In this document: positions 1 through 6,160 of the stretch, piece by piece
Position numbering within the stretch: position 1 is the stretch's first letter
How the letters are laid out: each line of letters starts with the position of its first letter
Assembly (NCBI GenBank): GCA_025363795.1
Contig: JANYLE010000362.1
Span: 1-7,907, forward strand
DNA: 7,907 nucleotides
DNA from: Mariniphaga sp.
GTDB lineage: Bacteria; Bacteroidota; Bacteroidia; Bacteroidales; Prolixibacteraceae
Direction: 5' to 3'
Program-made: the position numbers and the translations under genes
The notes under the pieces: generated by a model
Database searches by the model: none
What the model was told of the DNA's origin: nothing
What the model saw: only the letters and a program-made list of their open reading frames with translations

Positions 1-151
1 TTGCCACCAAGAATTAGTTATTCAAAATGGATTTTGATTTTTCGCTGAAGTCTGAATGCTTTTGGGAATCCATTCTTATAATAATGATTAACAGGCACGT
101 TCTCTCAAGATCAGGATTGGTGTAAGTTAAGGAAACAGCCACAAAATCAAG

Positions 152-190
152 AAAAAAGGAAGCTGACTTTTATCTGAATCAGCCTCCTTT
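152..190 (-). terminator. Rho-independent terminator of tnaA
   Basis: Read on the minus strand, a 12-bp stem (AAAGGAGGCTGA pairing with TCAGCTTCCTTT, one G-U wobble) closes a 12-nt loop and runs straight into six T residues. It begins about 11 bp after the tnaA stop codon. This is a textbook intrinsic terminator for leftward transcription, which suggests that tnaA is the last gene of its transcript. Confidence 0.85.
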
Positions 191-200
191 AACCTGAAGA

Positions 201-1577
201 TTATACTTTATCCAAAAGAACCGTAAAATGGCGCATAATTGATGCCTCTTTCCGGATTGACAATCCTGTTCGGATTTCATCACGAATGTCATAAATATTT
301 TTCAGACCGGCAGCTACAACGTCCATATGATTATTTGAATAAGTGCGACGCGGAAGGGCCAATCGTAAAAATTCAAGTTTCGGATATCGGTTGAAGTTGG
401 TTTCGGGATCGCGGTCAGCCAATAAAGTACCAACCTCTACTCCCCTAACCCCTGCTTCCAGGTAAAGAATAACGGCCAGTGTCTGAGCAATATATTCTTC
501 TTTGGGAACGTATGGTAAAAACTTCTTCGCATCCACAAAAACTGCATGACCTCCGATTGGTTGCTGAATTGGTATTCCGTAATCCATCAGCTTGTTGCCA
601 AGGTATTGCACCTGTTTAATCCTCGTATCCAGGAAATCGTTGGTCGTCACTTCGTCAAGTCCGACAGCCAGTGCATTCATATCGCGACCAGCCATTCCTC
701 CATAAGTTACAAAGCCTTCGTACATGATATTGAATGTCGAGGCTTTATCATACCAGTCGATATTTCTCATTGCCATAAAGCCCCCAATATTTACCGCACC
801 ATCTTTTTTACTGCTCATCGTCATAGCATCCGCATATGTAAACATCTCGCTCACAATTTCCTTGATTGTTTTACCCGAATACCCCTCCTCGCGCTGCTGA
901 ATAAACCATGCATTCTCTGCAAAACGGGCTGAATCAAAAATCACAGGAACACCGTATTTTAAAGCAAGTTGTTTTACCTCTCTAAGGTTTTTCATCGACA
1001 CCGGCTGTCCACCTGAAGAATTGCAGGTAATCGTCATAATCAGCGCCGGAATATTTTTTTCAGGCTGCAATTTGAATACTTCCTCCAATTTGAGCAAATC
1101 GACATTGCCTTTAAACGGGAATTGACTGTCGGTATCAAAAGCTTCATCTATTGTGCAATCAATTGCCTTTGCTTTGCGGTATTCAATGTGACCTTTGGTG
1201 GTGTCGAAATGGGAATTGCCCGGAACAAGGTCCCCTTCTTTGAGCAAAACCGAAAACAAAACATTTTCTGCTGCCCTACCCTGATGTGTGGGAAGGAAGT
1301 GTTCAAAGCCAAAAATAGACTGTATTTTTTCTTTTAGATGATAGTACGAAGATGATCCGGCATAACTTTCATCACCAGTCATGATAGCCGCCCATTGACG
1401 GTCACTCATGGCTCCTGTGCCACTGTCTGTTAGCAGGTCAATGAAAACCTTGTCGCTGCTCAGGTTGAACAGGTTGTAATCGGCATCAGCAATCCACTGC
1501 ACACGTTGTTCGCGGGTCGACCTGTAGATCGGCTCCACCATCTTTATTTTGTAGTTTTCTGCAAAAGGTAATTTCAT
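201..1577 (-). CDS. tnaA: Tryptophanase (L-tryptophan indole-lyase, PLP-dependent)
   Basis: This cytoplasmic PLP enzyme cleaves L-tryptophan to indole, pyruvate and ammonia. Its 458 residues match the usual family length. The N-terminal stretch DLLTDSGTGAMSDRQWA and GDESYAGS (Tyr72) are family signatures. FDSAR (Asp215, Arg218) forms part of the PLP pocket, MSSKKDG carries the presumed Schiff-base lysine Lys258, and LRLALPRR (Arg405) should bind the substrate carboxylate. Two positions separate it from tyrosine phenol-lyase: Val382 stands where that enzyme has its phenol-binding Arg (VRSMERG there, VRGVEVG here), and His450 in MRHFT replaces Phe. The overall sequence resembles the Bacteroides-type tryptophanase. 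The ATG at 1577 begins MKLPFAE, as expected for that group. No tryptophan permease lies next to it. A strong terminator follows; the promoter upstream is uncertain. Function is inferred from family residues. Confidence 0.93.
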   Translation of the reverse strand: MKLPFAENYKIKMVEPIYRSTREQRVQWIADADYNLFNLSSDKVFIDLLTDSGTGAMSDRQWAAIMTGDESYAGSSSYYHLKEKIQSIFGFEHFLPTHQGRAAENVLFSVLLKEGDLVPGNSHFDTTKGHIEYRKAKAIDCTIDEAFDTDSQFPFKGNVDLLKLEEVFKLQPEKNIPALIMTITCNSSGGQPVSMKNLREVKQLALKYGVPVIFDSARFAENAWFIQQREEGYSGKTIKEIVSEMFTYADAMTMSSKKDGAVNIGGFMAMRNIDWYDKASTFNIMYEGFVTYGGMAGRDMNALAVGLDEVTTNDFLDTRIKQVQYLGNKLMDYGIPIQQPIGGHAVFVDAKKFLPYVPKEEYIAQTLAVILYLEAGVRGVEVGTLLADRDPETNFNRYPKLEFLRLALPRRTYSNNHMDVVAAGLKNIYDIRDEIRTGLSIRKEASIMRHFTVLLDKV

Positions 1578-1864
1578 GATATTTAATATTATAAGTGCAT
1601 GTTTTTAGAGGCATCATTACATGCGTTTAAAAAATTGGACATCGATATTTTTGCTGAAAGATTTGAGATAATGAATGTCACGAAGTTTTCTAAAGAAGAG
1701 GGTTAGCAAACGACTGACTTTTGATTAAAAAATACCTTAACAGCTTGCGGGGATGATCAATGCAAATCCGTCCCTGTTTTTCAGATTCAGGAACAATCGG
1801 TTGCAAGGTGCTGCTATTAAATGGTATCTTATAATTACCTTCATAAATGAATGGTTTTGGTGTC

Positions 1865-1872
1865 CAAAGGTA
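1865..1872 (-). promoter_or_regulatory. Possible -7 box for tnaA
   Basis: On the minus strand this reads TACCTTTG, an exact match to the Bacteroidota -7 consensus TAnnTTTG. No convincing -33 TTG lies 19-21 bp upstream. If used, it would give a tnaA leader of about 280 nt. One 8-bp degenerate match in AT-rich DNA is weak evidence. Confidence 0.22.
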
Positions 1873-1963
1873 TAAAAAGGATTAATTGATTTCCATGACA
1901 TCGATGAATAAGCGCCTATTGTTTCGAACTTAATTTTATAAGTGGCAATCCGATCATTGAAGG

Positions 1964-2100
1964 TTTCATACGTATATAATTTGTTTTTTAAGAGTCGTAT
2001 GGAATTCGCATAAAGAAGATATTCATTCTGGAATATGATTATCAATCATGCTCATTTCATCTGTTTAGAATTTGTTTTTTAATTGCCAGATGGAACTCGC
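1964..2100. repeat. Diverged direct repeat, two 46-bp copies 91 bp apart
   Basis: Copies at 1964-2009 and 2055-2100 align without gaps at 36 of 46 positions. They share the blocks TTTCAT, AATTTGTTTTTTAA and ATGGAA(T/C)TCGC. A shorter partial echo (TCATG-CTC-TTTCAT) appears at 2046-2060 and 2134-2149, and a weaker one near 1920-1947. This looks like an old local duplication that has drifted. On the minus strand both copies encode a similar peptide (SIRLLKNKL and SIWQLKNKF), but the second is followed at once by a stop codon, so coding is doubtful. Confidence 0.6.
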
Positions 2101-2175
2101 CTACGATAATCATACTTCAATGTGAGATATTTCTCATGGCTCGTTTCATTCTATTATACCTTCCGTTTATAACCT

Positions 2176-2183
2176 TATCTTTG
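2176..2183 (+). promoter_or_regulatory. Possible -7 box for the methylase-fold gene
   Basis: TATCTTTG matches the Bacteroidota -7 consensus TAnnTTTG exactly and ends 11 bp before the first ATG at 2195. No good -33 TTG is visible at the usual distance. If it is used, the transcript would begin only a few bases before the start codon, giving an almost leaderless mRNA. Confidence 0.38.
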
Positions 2184-2194
2184 ACAAAATTTGA

Positions 2195-2905
2195 ATGATG
2201 GGAAATCTTTACCTTATACCTACTACTCTTGGCGAATCGGAGACGGCTCGCGTAATTCCTTCTGATGTTGCAGCTATCGTTAAGGAAATCAAGTATTTTA
2301 TTGTTGAAAATATCAGAACGGCACGTCGTTACCTGCGAAAACTGGATCCGCAGCTAAATATTGATGAGTTGGTATTTTTTGAGTTAAACCAACATACTGA
2401 GAGCCATTTAATGGAAGAATTCTTAAAACCTGTAATCGAAGGTTTTGACGTCGGAATTATCTCAGAAGCCGGTTGCCCTGGAGTTGCAGACCCCGGAGCA
2501 GAAGTCGTTAAACTGGCGCACCTCAAACATATCCGCGTAATTCCACTCGTCGGCCCATCCTCTATCCTGTTGTCATTAATGGCCTCCGGAATGAACGGTC
2601 AAAACTTCGCATTTATTGGTTATATTCCGGTTAAACCGATTGAAAGAGTGAAGGCAATCAGAGACATTGAGAAGAGGTCGGCTATGGAGAAACAAACTCA
2701 AATATTCATTGAAACGCCTTACCGTAACACGGCACTAATGAATGATCTGATCACGACTCTAAGCGATCAGACCCGGCTCTGTGTTGCCAGTGACATTACA
2801 TTAGCGACGGAATACATTAAAACACAAACCATCGCTCAGTGGAAACACAGCATTCCTGATCTGAATAAACGTCCGACTATATTCTTAATACAGAAAGACT
2901 ATTAG
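2195..2905 (+). CDS. RsmI-like SAM-dependent methyltransferase (tetrapyrrole-methylase fold)
   Basis: At 236 residues this is a single-domain member of the tetrapyrrole-methylase superfamily, nearest in motifs to RsmI, which 2'-O-methylates C1402 of 16S rRNA. GNLYLIPTTLG (3-13) corresponds to the first strand and loop of RsmI (GxLYIVATPIGN). EAGCPGVADPGAEVV (91-105) matches the SAM-binding DAGTPxISDPG loop. VGPSS (119-123) corresponds to PGPSA, and IETPYRN (172-178) to YESPHR. It lacks the C-terminal extension of classical RsmI (about 280 residues) and has Cys94 in the SAM loop. Short forms with these exact motifs are, from memory, widespread in Bacteroidota as a group distinct from true RsmI, so the substrate is uncertain and I assign no symbol. 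Two ATG codons lie at 2195 and 2198; relatives begin MGxLYLIPTTLG, which favours 2198. It stands alone, convergent with the next gene. Confidence 0.85.
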   Translation: MMGNLYLIPTTLGESETARVIPSDVAAIVKEIKYFIVENIRTARRYLRKLDPQLNIDELVFFELNQHTESHLMEEFLKPVIEGFDVGIISEAGCPGVADPGAEVVKLAHLKHIRVIPLVGPSSILLSLMASGMNGQNFAFIGYIPVKPIERVKAIRDIEKRSAMEKQTQIFIETPYRNTALMNDLITTLSDQTRLCVASDITLATEYIKTQTIAQWKHSIPDLNKRPTIFLIQKDY

Positions 2906-3100
2906 AAAAGAAGTTGGGAATGAGTGCAGTCGGGAATTTGGAATAGTGAAGGAGCCTGACATTTAATTCGTCAATAAGTTTACTTTAACGCGACAATATC
3001 CTTATATTTAATTATTTGTGCCTCCACAATAAAAATAACAAAATTGAAGGTTGCAACGAAGGAAATAATTTGAGGACTTAAGACAAAAATGCCTTGCAGC

Positions 3101-4207
3101 TTATTTATGACGGGAATTGTTCAGAAATGATTTGAGCAATTGGTACTCATATTCGAAATTCTGTGTAAAAACACCCTGACCTAACTGTCTTTCGATCTGC
3201 GAAGGGCTCCAGAATTTACCTTCCACTACCTCTTCGCTGTGCAAATGTATCTTTTGGTAATCGTATGAAATAAAATAGTACACTAATTCCGACTCAATCT
3301 CTGTGTCCCATTTGTAACTACCCAGTGATTTTGCAGCAAAATTTACAAGACCAATCTCTTCATATGCTTCACGACGTAGCGCGGTTTCCAGGTCTTCCCC
3401 AAATGAAATATGACCGCCAACAGCACTGTCCCACTTTCCCGGTTGAACCAATTTTCCCATGGGTCGCTTCTGTAGGTAGATATGACCATTGGGATTTAAA
3501 ACATGCAGATGTACAACCGGATGCAAAATTTTCTCGCCACGATGACACAGCGAACGGGGTGCTTTGCCAATTATTTTCCCGGCTTCGTCAACTACCGGTA
3601 GCCACTCCTCGCTTTCAAAGTCTGGGAGAACAGGCTCCGGCTGATTCTTTCGGGCAGCCATCTTATTTTTAATAAATTCGAAGCCGAAATAGAGGAAAAA
3701 AAGGATATAAAATAAGCCTCCGCTAATAAATACCCAGGCCTCTTTGCTCATGTAAAAGGCTGAATAGAAAACAAGGATGGTATGAGCAACAACGATGTAA
3801 AATAAATTGCGAAGATTACGTTTGAACAGCGCTTCCTGGGCTTCGTTCATTTCCACACCTTTCATGTATTTCCGGGTCATCGTCCCGACAATATCAAAAG
3901 AGGAGAATACAGAAACACCTAATATTGCACAGAGGATTAATTCAATAAGCGCAGGCTTTAGCTTAAAAAAGATATCAGTATCTAGAAGGATTGAGACACC
4001 TGATAAGGCAACGAGTAACGCTGTATCCAGTAAAACAAAACGGTCGAGCCTTTTTTCTCGATACCATGTGAGACCCATTTCGCCAAGACCTATCAATAAA
4101 GCCACAACCAACCCAACTTTCATTCCCCACAATTCGTCTGCAATAATAAAAACGAAAAGAGGAATAAAACCGGGTAGTAATTTTTTAAGCAGCTCTGCCT
4201 GTTTCAA
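3101..4207 (-). CDS. IspZ/YciB-like membrane domain fused to a Nudix hydrolase
   Basis: The 368-residue product has two parts. Residues 1-183 contain about six hydrophobic segments (roughly 10-24, 29-45, 58-75, 85-105, 133-152, 158-178). FIPLFVF near the start and DTDIFFKLKPALIE (76-89) resemble the septation protein IspZ/YciB family. Residues 200-360 form a Nudix domain with a complete box (G265 x5 E271 x7 R279-E280 A Y E283-E284 x G286), the Mg-binding catalytic motif that hydrolyses nucleoside-diphosphate-linked compounds. EWLPVVDEAGKIIGKAPRS and LQKRPMGKLVQPGKWDSAVGGH resemble the YfcD/IPP-isomerase-like subgroup, but Gly264 replaces the catalytic Cys of Idi, so it should not be an isomerase. 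The start must be TTG at 4207: an in-frame stop lies a few codons upstream, and the next Met (29) would cut off the first membrane segment. The gene lies 35 bp after the FKBP gene on the same strand, probably in one operon. Substrate unknown; the catalytic domain is presumably cytosolic. Confidence 0.82.
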   Translation of the reverse strand: MKQAELLKKLLPGFIPLFVFIIADELWGMKVGLVVALLIGLGEMGLTWYREKRLDRFVLLDTALLVALSGVSILLDTDIFFKLKPALIELILCAILGVSVFSSFDIVGTMTRKYMKGVEMNEAQEALFKRNLRNLFYIVVAHTILVFYSAFYMSKEAWVFISGGLFYILFFLYFGFEFIKNKMAARKNQPEPVLPDFESEEWLPVVDEAGKIIGKAPRSLCHRGEKILHPVVHLHVLNPNGHIYLQKRPMGKLVQPGKWDSAVGGHISFGEDLETALRREAYEEIGLVNFAAKSLGSYKWDTEIESELVYYFISYDYQKIHLHSEEVVEGKFWSPSQIERQLGQGVFTQNFEYEYQLLKSFLNNSRHK

Positions 4208-4242
4208 AGGGATTATTCGTTGATAGAATCAAAAACAGTAAA

Positions 4243-4809
4243 TCAACGATTGACCGGGACCTTTGGCCGTATCTCAATAACAGGCCACACATCGGTTGAC
4301 CGATAGACCTTAACGATCGTGATATAAAAAACCAAAGGAGAATAGGCAGGAATTGAAGATTGTGCCTGACTTGAATAAGCCAGTCTTGACGGAACAACTA
4401 TTTTTGCTTCACTGCCATCTTTCATATATAACATTGCTTCATCCCATCCTTTGATAACAGTCCCTGCACCAACGGTGAATGAGAAAGGTTCAAACAATCC
4501 TGAAGCATCAAATTCATACCCGTCCTGTATACCGGTTGTATCATTTTTTTCAATCAGATAGCCCCTGTAATACACCTTTACCAAATCACCGGCTTTGATA
4601 GAATCGGCACCGGCAGCAGGTGCTTTTGTTTCGATAAAGTAGAGTCCCGAACTTTTTGGAGTTACAGTAGGATGATATTTAGCAATGTATTTACTCAACA
4701 ATTCCGCTTCAAGATCACGTTCTGCCTGGGCAGTGGTCTTTTTACACGAAGATATCCCAATTGCCAGAGTGGCAACCAATAAGAAAAAACTGATTAATCT
4801 GATTCTCAT
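4243..4809 (-). CDS. FKBP-type peptidyl-prolyl cis-trans isomerase, lipoprotein
   Basis: This 188-residue protein has a lipoprotein signal: a hydrophobic stretch at 5-19 ends in GISSC, with Cys22 as the likely lipidated residue, followed by a polar linker. The FKBP domain spans about 73-168. Active-site equivalents of FKBP12 are visible: Tyr80/81 in KVYYRGYL, Phe100-Asp101 in EFDAS, Val118-Ile119 and Trp122 in VIKGWDEA, Tyr145 in LAYSS, and IPAYSPLVFYI (153-163) for the final strand. It should accelerate proline isomerisation in envelope proteins on the periplasmic side. In Flavobacteriia a comparable FKBP lipoprotein, GldI, is needed for gliding; nothing here shows that role. It has its own strong promoter match upstream and lies 35 bp before the Nudix-fusion gene, probably co-transcribed. 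ATG at 4809 gives the complete signal peptide. Confidence 0.92.
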   Translation of the reverse strand: MRIRLISFFLLVATLAIGISSCKKTTAQAERDLEAELLSKYIAKYHPTVTPKSSGLYFIETKAPAAGADSIKAGDLVKVYYRGYLIEKNDTTGIQDGYEFDASGLFEPFSFTVGAGTVIKGWDEAMLYMKDGSEAKIVVPSRLAYSSQAQSSIPAYSPLVFYITIVKVYRSTDVWPVIEIRPKVPVNR

Positions 4810-4826
4810 ACGTTACTGATTTAGCG

Positions 4827-4857
4827 CAAAATTAACCCAAATTTGTCCCCGGACAAG
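4827..4857 (-). promoter_or_regulatory. Bacteroidota-type promoter for the FKBP/Nudix operon
   Basis: On the minus strand the -7 box TAATTTTG (4827-4834) matches TAnnTTTG exactly, and a -33 TTG (4854-4856, within CTTG) lies 19 bp upstream, the standard spacing for the Bacteroidota housekeeping sigma factor. Transcription would start near 4821, about 12 nt before the FKBP start codon. This is the best promoter match in the window. Confidence 0.65.
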
Positions 4858-4860
4858 TTT
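4839..4860. repeat. Palindrome overlapping the FKBP -33 box
   Basis: AAATTTGTCC and GGACAAGTTT (4839-4848 and 4851-4860) form a near-perfect inverted repeat with a 2-bp centre; the core TTGTCC/GGACAA is exact. It lies 27 bp past the nrnA stop codon and contains the -33 TTG of the FKBP promoter. It could be a repressor operator, or the hairpin of a weak nrnA terminator, although no long T-run follows it. Confidence 0.45.
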
Positions 4861-4886
4861 ATTGCCGGAAAAATGAATCTTTTATA

Positions 4887-5918
4887 TTAACAATCTTCCT
4901 CTAACCGCTCTGAATACTGCGGTAATAATGACCGGAAAAGGGAAAGAGCTTCCGCCATGGGGAGTAGAGATTCACCTCCTGATGCATTACGGTGACCACC
5001 TCCATGAAAGTGTGCTCCGCAAAAGTCATTGGTGGCAAAGCTCCCTTTCGACCGGAATGATATTTTTATCTGGTTATTCTTTTCCATGAAAAATGCTGAG
5101 AAAACAATCCCCTTAATAGATAAAGGGTAATTCACGAATCCCTCGGTATCGCCCGAATGAAAATCGAATCGCTTAAGCTCCTCAGCTGATAACCAGATTA
5201 ATGCTGTTTTAAATTCAGGATAAACCTCCATTTTTTCTGACAGACAAAAACCCAGTAACCGCATCCTCTTCTCGGAAAAATTATTGAAAAGTGCCTCATT
5301 AATTTTTTCCTTTTCTGCGCCTTTATCAATCAACTCGCTGACAATTTTATACATTGAAGGTCGGGAGGCATTGTGACTGAAAGAGCCCGTATCGGCAATT
5401 ATCCCGGTCAGTAGTGCATTCGCACCTATTTTACTCAGGTGTTCCAACATTCCCAAAGCATCAACAAAATCGTAAACGAGTTCTGCTGTGGAACTGACAT
5501 TGGTATCTGAGAACATATAATCCGCCTTGATTTCAGGTGTAGGATGATGATCGATCAAAACCACAGTCTTTGAGACTGACCGGATATGCGCCTCCAGTTT
5601 CCCCAACCGTTTAATATCATTAAAATCAAGATAAAAGAGCGCATCCGCCTGATCAATCAGTTTATTACAACGCTCAATGCCTTGCTCATAAACAAAAGGA
5701 ACATCTTTTGCTCCAAGCCAACCCAGGTAATTTGGATAATCGTTGGGAACTATCACGCAAGAATCAAATCCTGCATTGATAAAAACGTCGTTTAACCCTA
5801 ACGAAGAGCCAATTGCATCACCATCTGGATTGACGTGAGGGATAATCACAATCTTCTTTACCTCTTTTCTAAGCCATTCACCAACCTTATTACAGGTATT
5901 AACATCAAATCTTTCCAA
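4887..5918 (-). CDS. nrnA: DHH/DHHA1 phosphoesterase, NrnA-type oligoribonuclease/pAp phosphatase
   Basis: This 343-residue cytoplasmic enzyme belongs to the NrnA branch of the DHH superfamily, Mn-dependent hydrolases that degrade 2-5-nt nanoRNAs and often dephosphorylate 3'-phosphoadenosine 5'-phosphate. Visible metal-binding motifs: HVNPDGDAIGS (His28, Asp32, Asp34), YLDFND (Asp98), the DHH triad Asp123-His124-His125, and IIADTGSF (Asp176). The C-terminal DHHA1 domain carries SFRSKGSFATNDFC and HFHGGGHRNASGG (GGGH 306-309), which grip the substrate. Length is typical. The start is TTG at 5918: an in-frame TAA lies just upstream and there is no in-frame ATG before the first motif. It is divergent from ndk and 77 bp upstream of the FKBP gene. 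Many Bacteroidota lack the Orn exoribonuclease, so NrnA may be the main nanoRNase; that is family knowledge, not shown here. Activity on pAp is inferred. Confidence 0.9.
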   Translation of the reverse strand: MERFDVNTCNKVGEWLRKEVKKIVIIPHVNPDGDAIGSSLGLNDVFINAGFDSCVIVPNDYPNYLGWLGAKDVPFVYEQGIERCNKLIDQADALFYLDFNDIKRLGKLEAHIRSVSKTVVLIDHHPTPEIKADYMFSDTNVSSTAELVYDFVDALGMLEHLSKIGANALLTGIIADTGSFSHNASRPSMYKIVSELIDKGAEKEKINEALFNNFSEKRMRLLGFCLSEKMEVYPEFKTALIWLSAEELKRFDFHSGDTEGFVNYPLSIKGIVFSAFFMEKNNQIKISFRSKGSFATNDFCGAHFHGGGHRNASGGESLLPMAEALSLFRSLLPQYSERLEEDC

Positions 5919-5942
5919 ACTACGCGTGTTTTAATCAAGATG

Positions 5943-5950
5943 CAAAGATA
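5943..5950 (-). promoter_or_regulatory. Possible -7 box for nrnA
   Basis: The minus strand reads TATCTTTG, an exact match to TAnnTTTG, placed 24 bp before the TTG start of nrnA. That distance is reasonable for a short leader. No TTG is seen at the -33 position, so the promoter would be an imperfect one. No comparably good box was found for the divergent ndk gene; the nearest is TATATTTA at 6105-6112. Confidence 0.42.
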
Positions 5951-6160
5951 TCATTATTGGTTGTATCGCTTTAGCTGAATTGCACATTTTATATTACACG
6001 GATTCATATTAATCTGATTTACAGATAAGTTCGATTAGTCCAATTCTACTTTATACGGAATCTCAAAATTCTTTGTACCCAACTAAGCTTCAGTCATATT
6101 TTAGTATATTTATCAGTCCAAATTATTCAAAGGAATCATTAACCAATAATATGCTATCCT

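Larger units (their letters stand above)
1578..2194. other. Divergent AT-rich spacer between tnaA and the methylase gene
   Basis: This 617-bp stretch has no gene I can support. It lies between tnaA (leftward) and the methyltransferase-fold gene (rightward), so it must hold both promoters. It contains a diverged direct repeat with 91-bp spacing (1964-2009 and 2055-2100), one -7-like box facing each gene, a small inverted repeat (GCATGT 1597-1602 with ACATGC 1619-1624) and a 17-codon open frame just ahead of tnaA. A 102-codon minus-strand frame at 1737-2045 covers part of it but looks non-coding. It could be a decayed gene or repeat remnant combined with a long tnaA leader. Confidence 0.5.

Noticed and set aside
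26..74. Inverted repeat AATGGATT / AATCCATT in the left flank
   Set aside because: Eight-base arms separated by 33 bp in AT-rich DNA are easily chance, and nothing nearby gives them a role. The rest of 1-151 shows no gene or site I can support.
546..932. Plus-strand frame antisense to tnaA
   Set aside because: It lies wholly inside the well-supported tnaA coding region and its translation resembles no protein family. Other antisense frames over the Nudix, nrnA, ndk and lactonase genes were rejected for the same reason.
201..1577. Tyrosine phenol-lyase as an alternative to tryptophanase
   Set aside because: The phenol-binding Arg of tyrosine phenol-lyase is Val382 here, and His450 matches tryptophanase rather than the Phe of tyrosine phenol-lyase.
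1737..2045. 102-codon minus-strand frame in the tnaA upstream spacer
   Set aside because: The peptide has no recognisable domain, low-complexity AT-driven composition, and part of it is built from the diverged direct repeat whose second copy contains a stop. It also starts and ends without regulatory context. Treated as non-coding.
3016..3029. Small hairpin TTGTG-CCTC-CACAA between the convergent methylase and Nudix genes
   Set aside because: Only 5 bp of stem and no T-run on either strand; too weak to call a terminator.
3101..3620. Isopentenyl-diphosphate isomerase as the function of the Nudix half
   Set aside because: The local sequence resembles Idi, but the catalytic Cys of the NSVCGH segment is Gly264 (SAVGGH) here.
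6012..6026. ATCTG-ATTTA-CAGAT dyad in the nrnA/ndk spacer
   Set aside because: Short arms in AT-rich sequence, not aligned with a promoter box; insufficient to call an operator.
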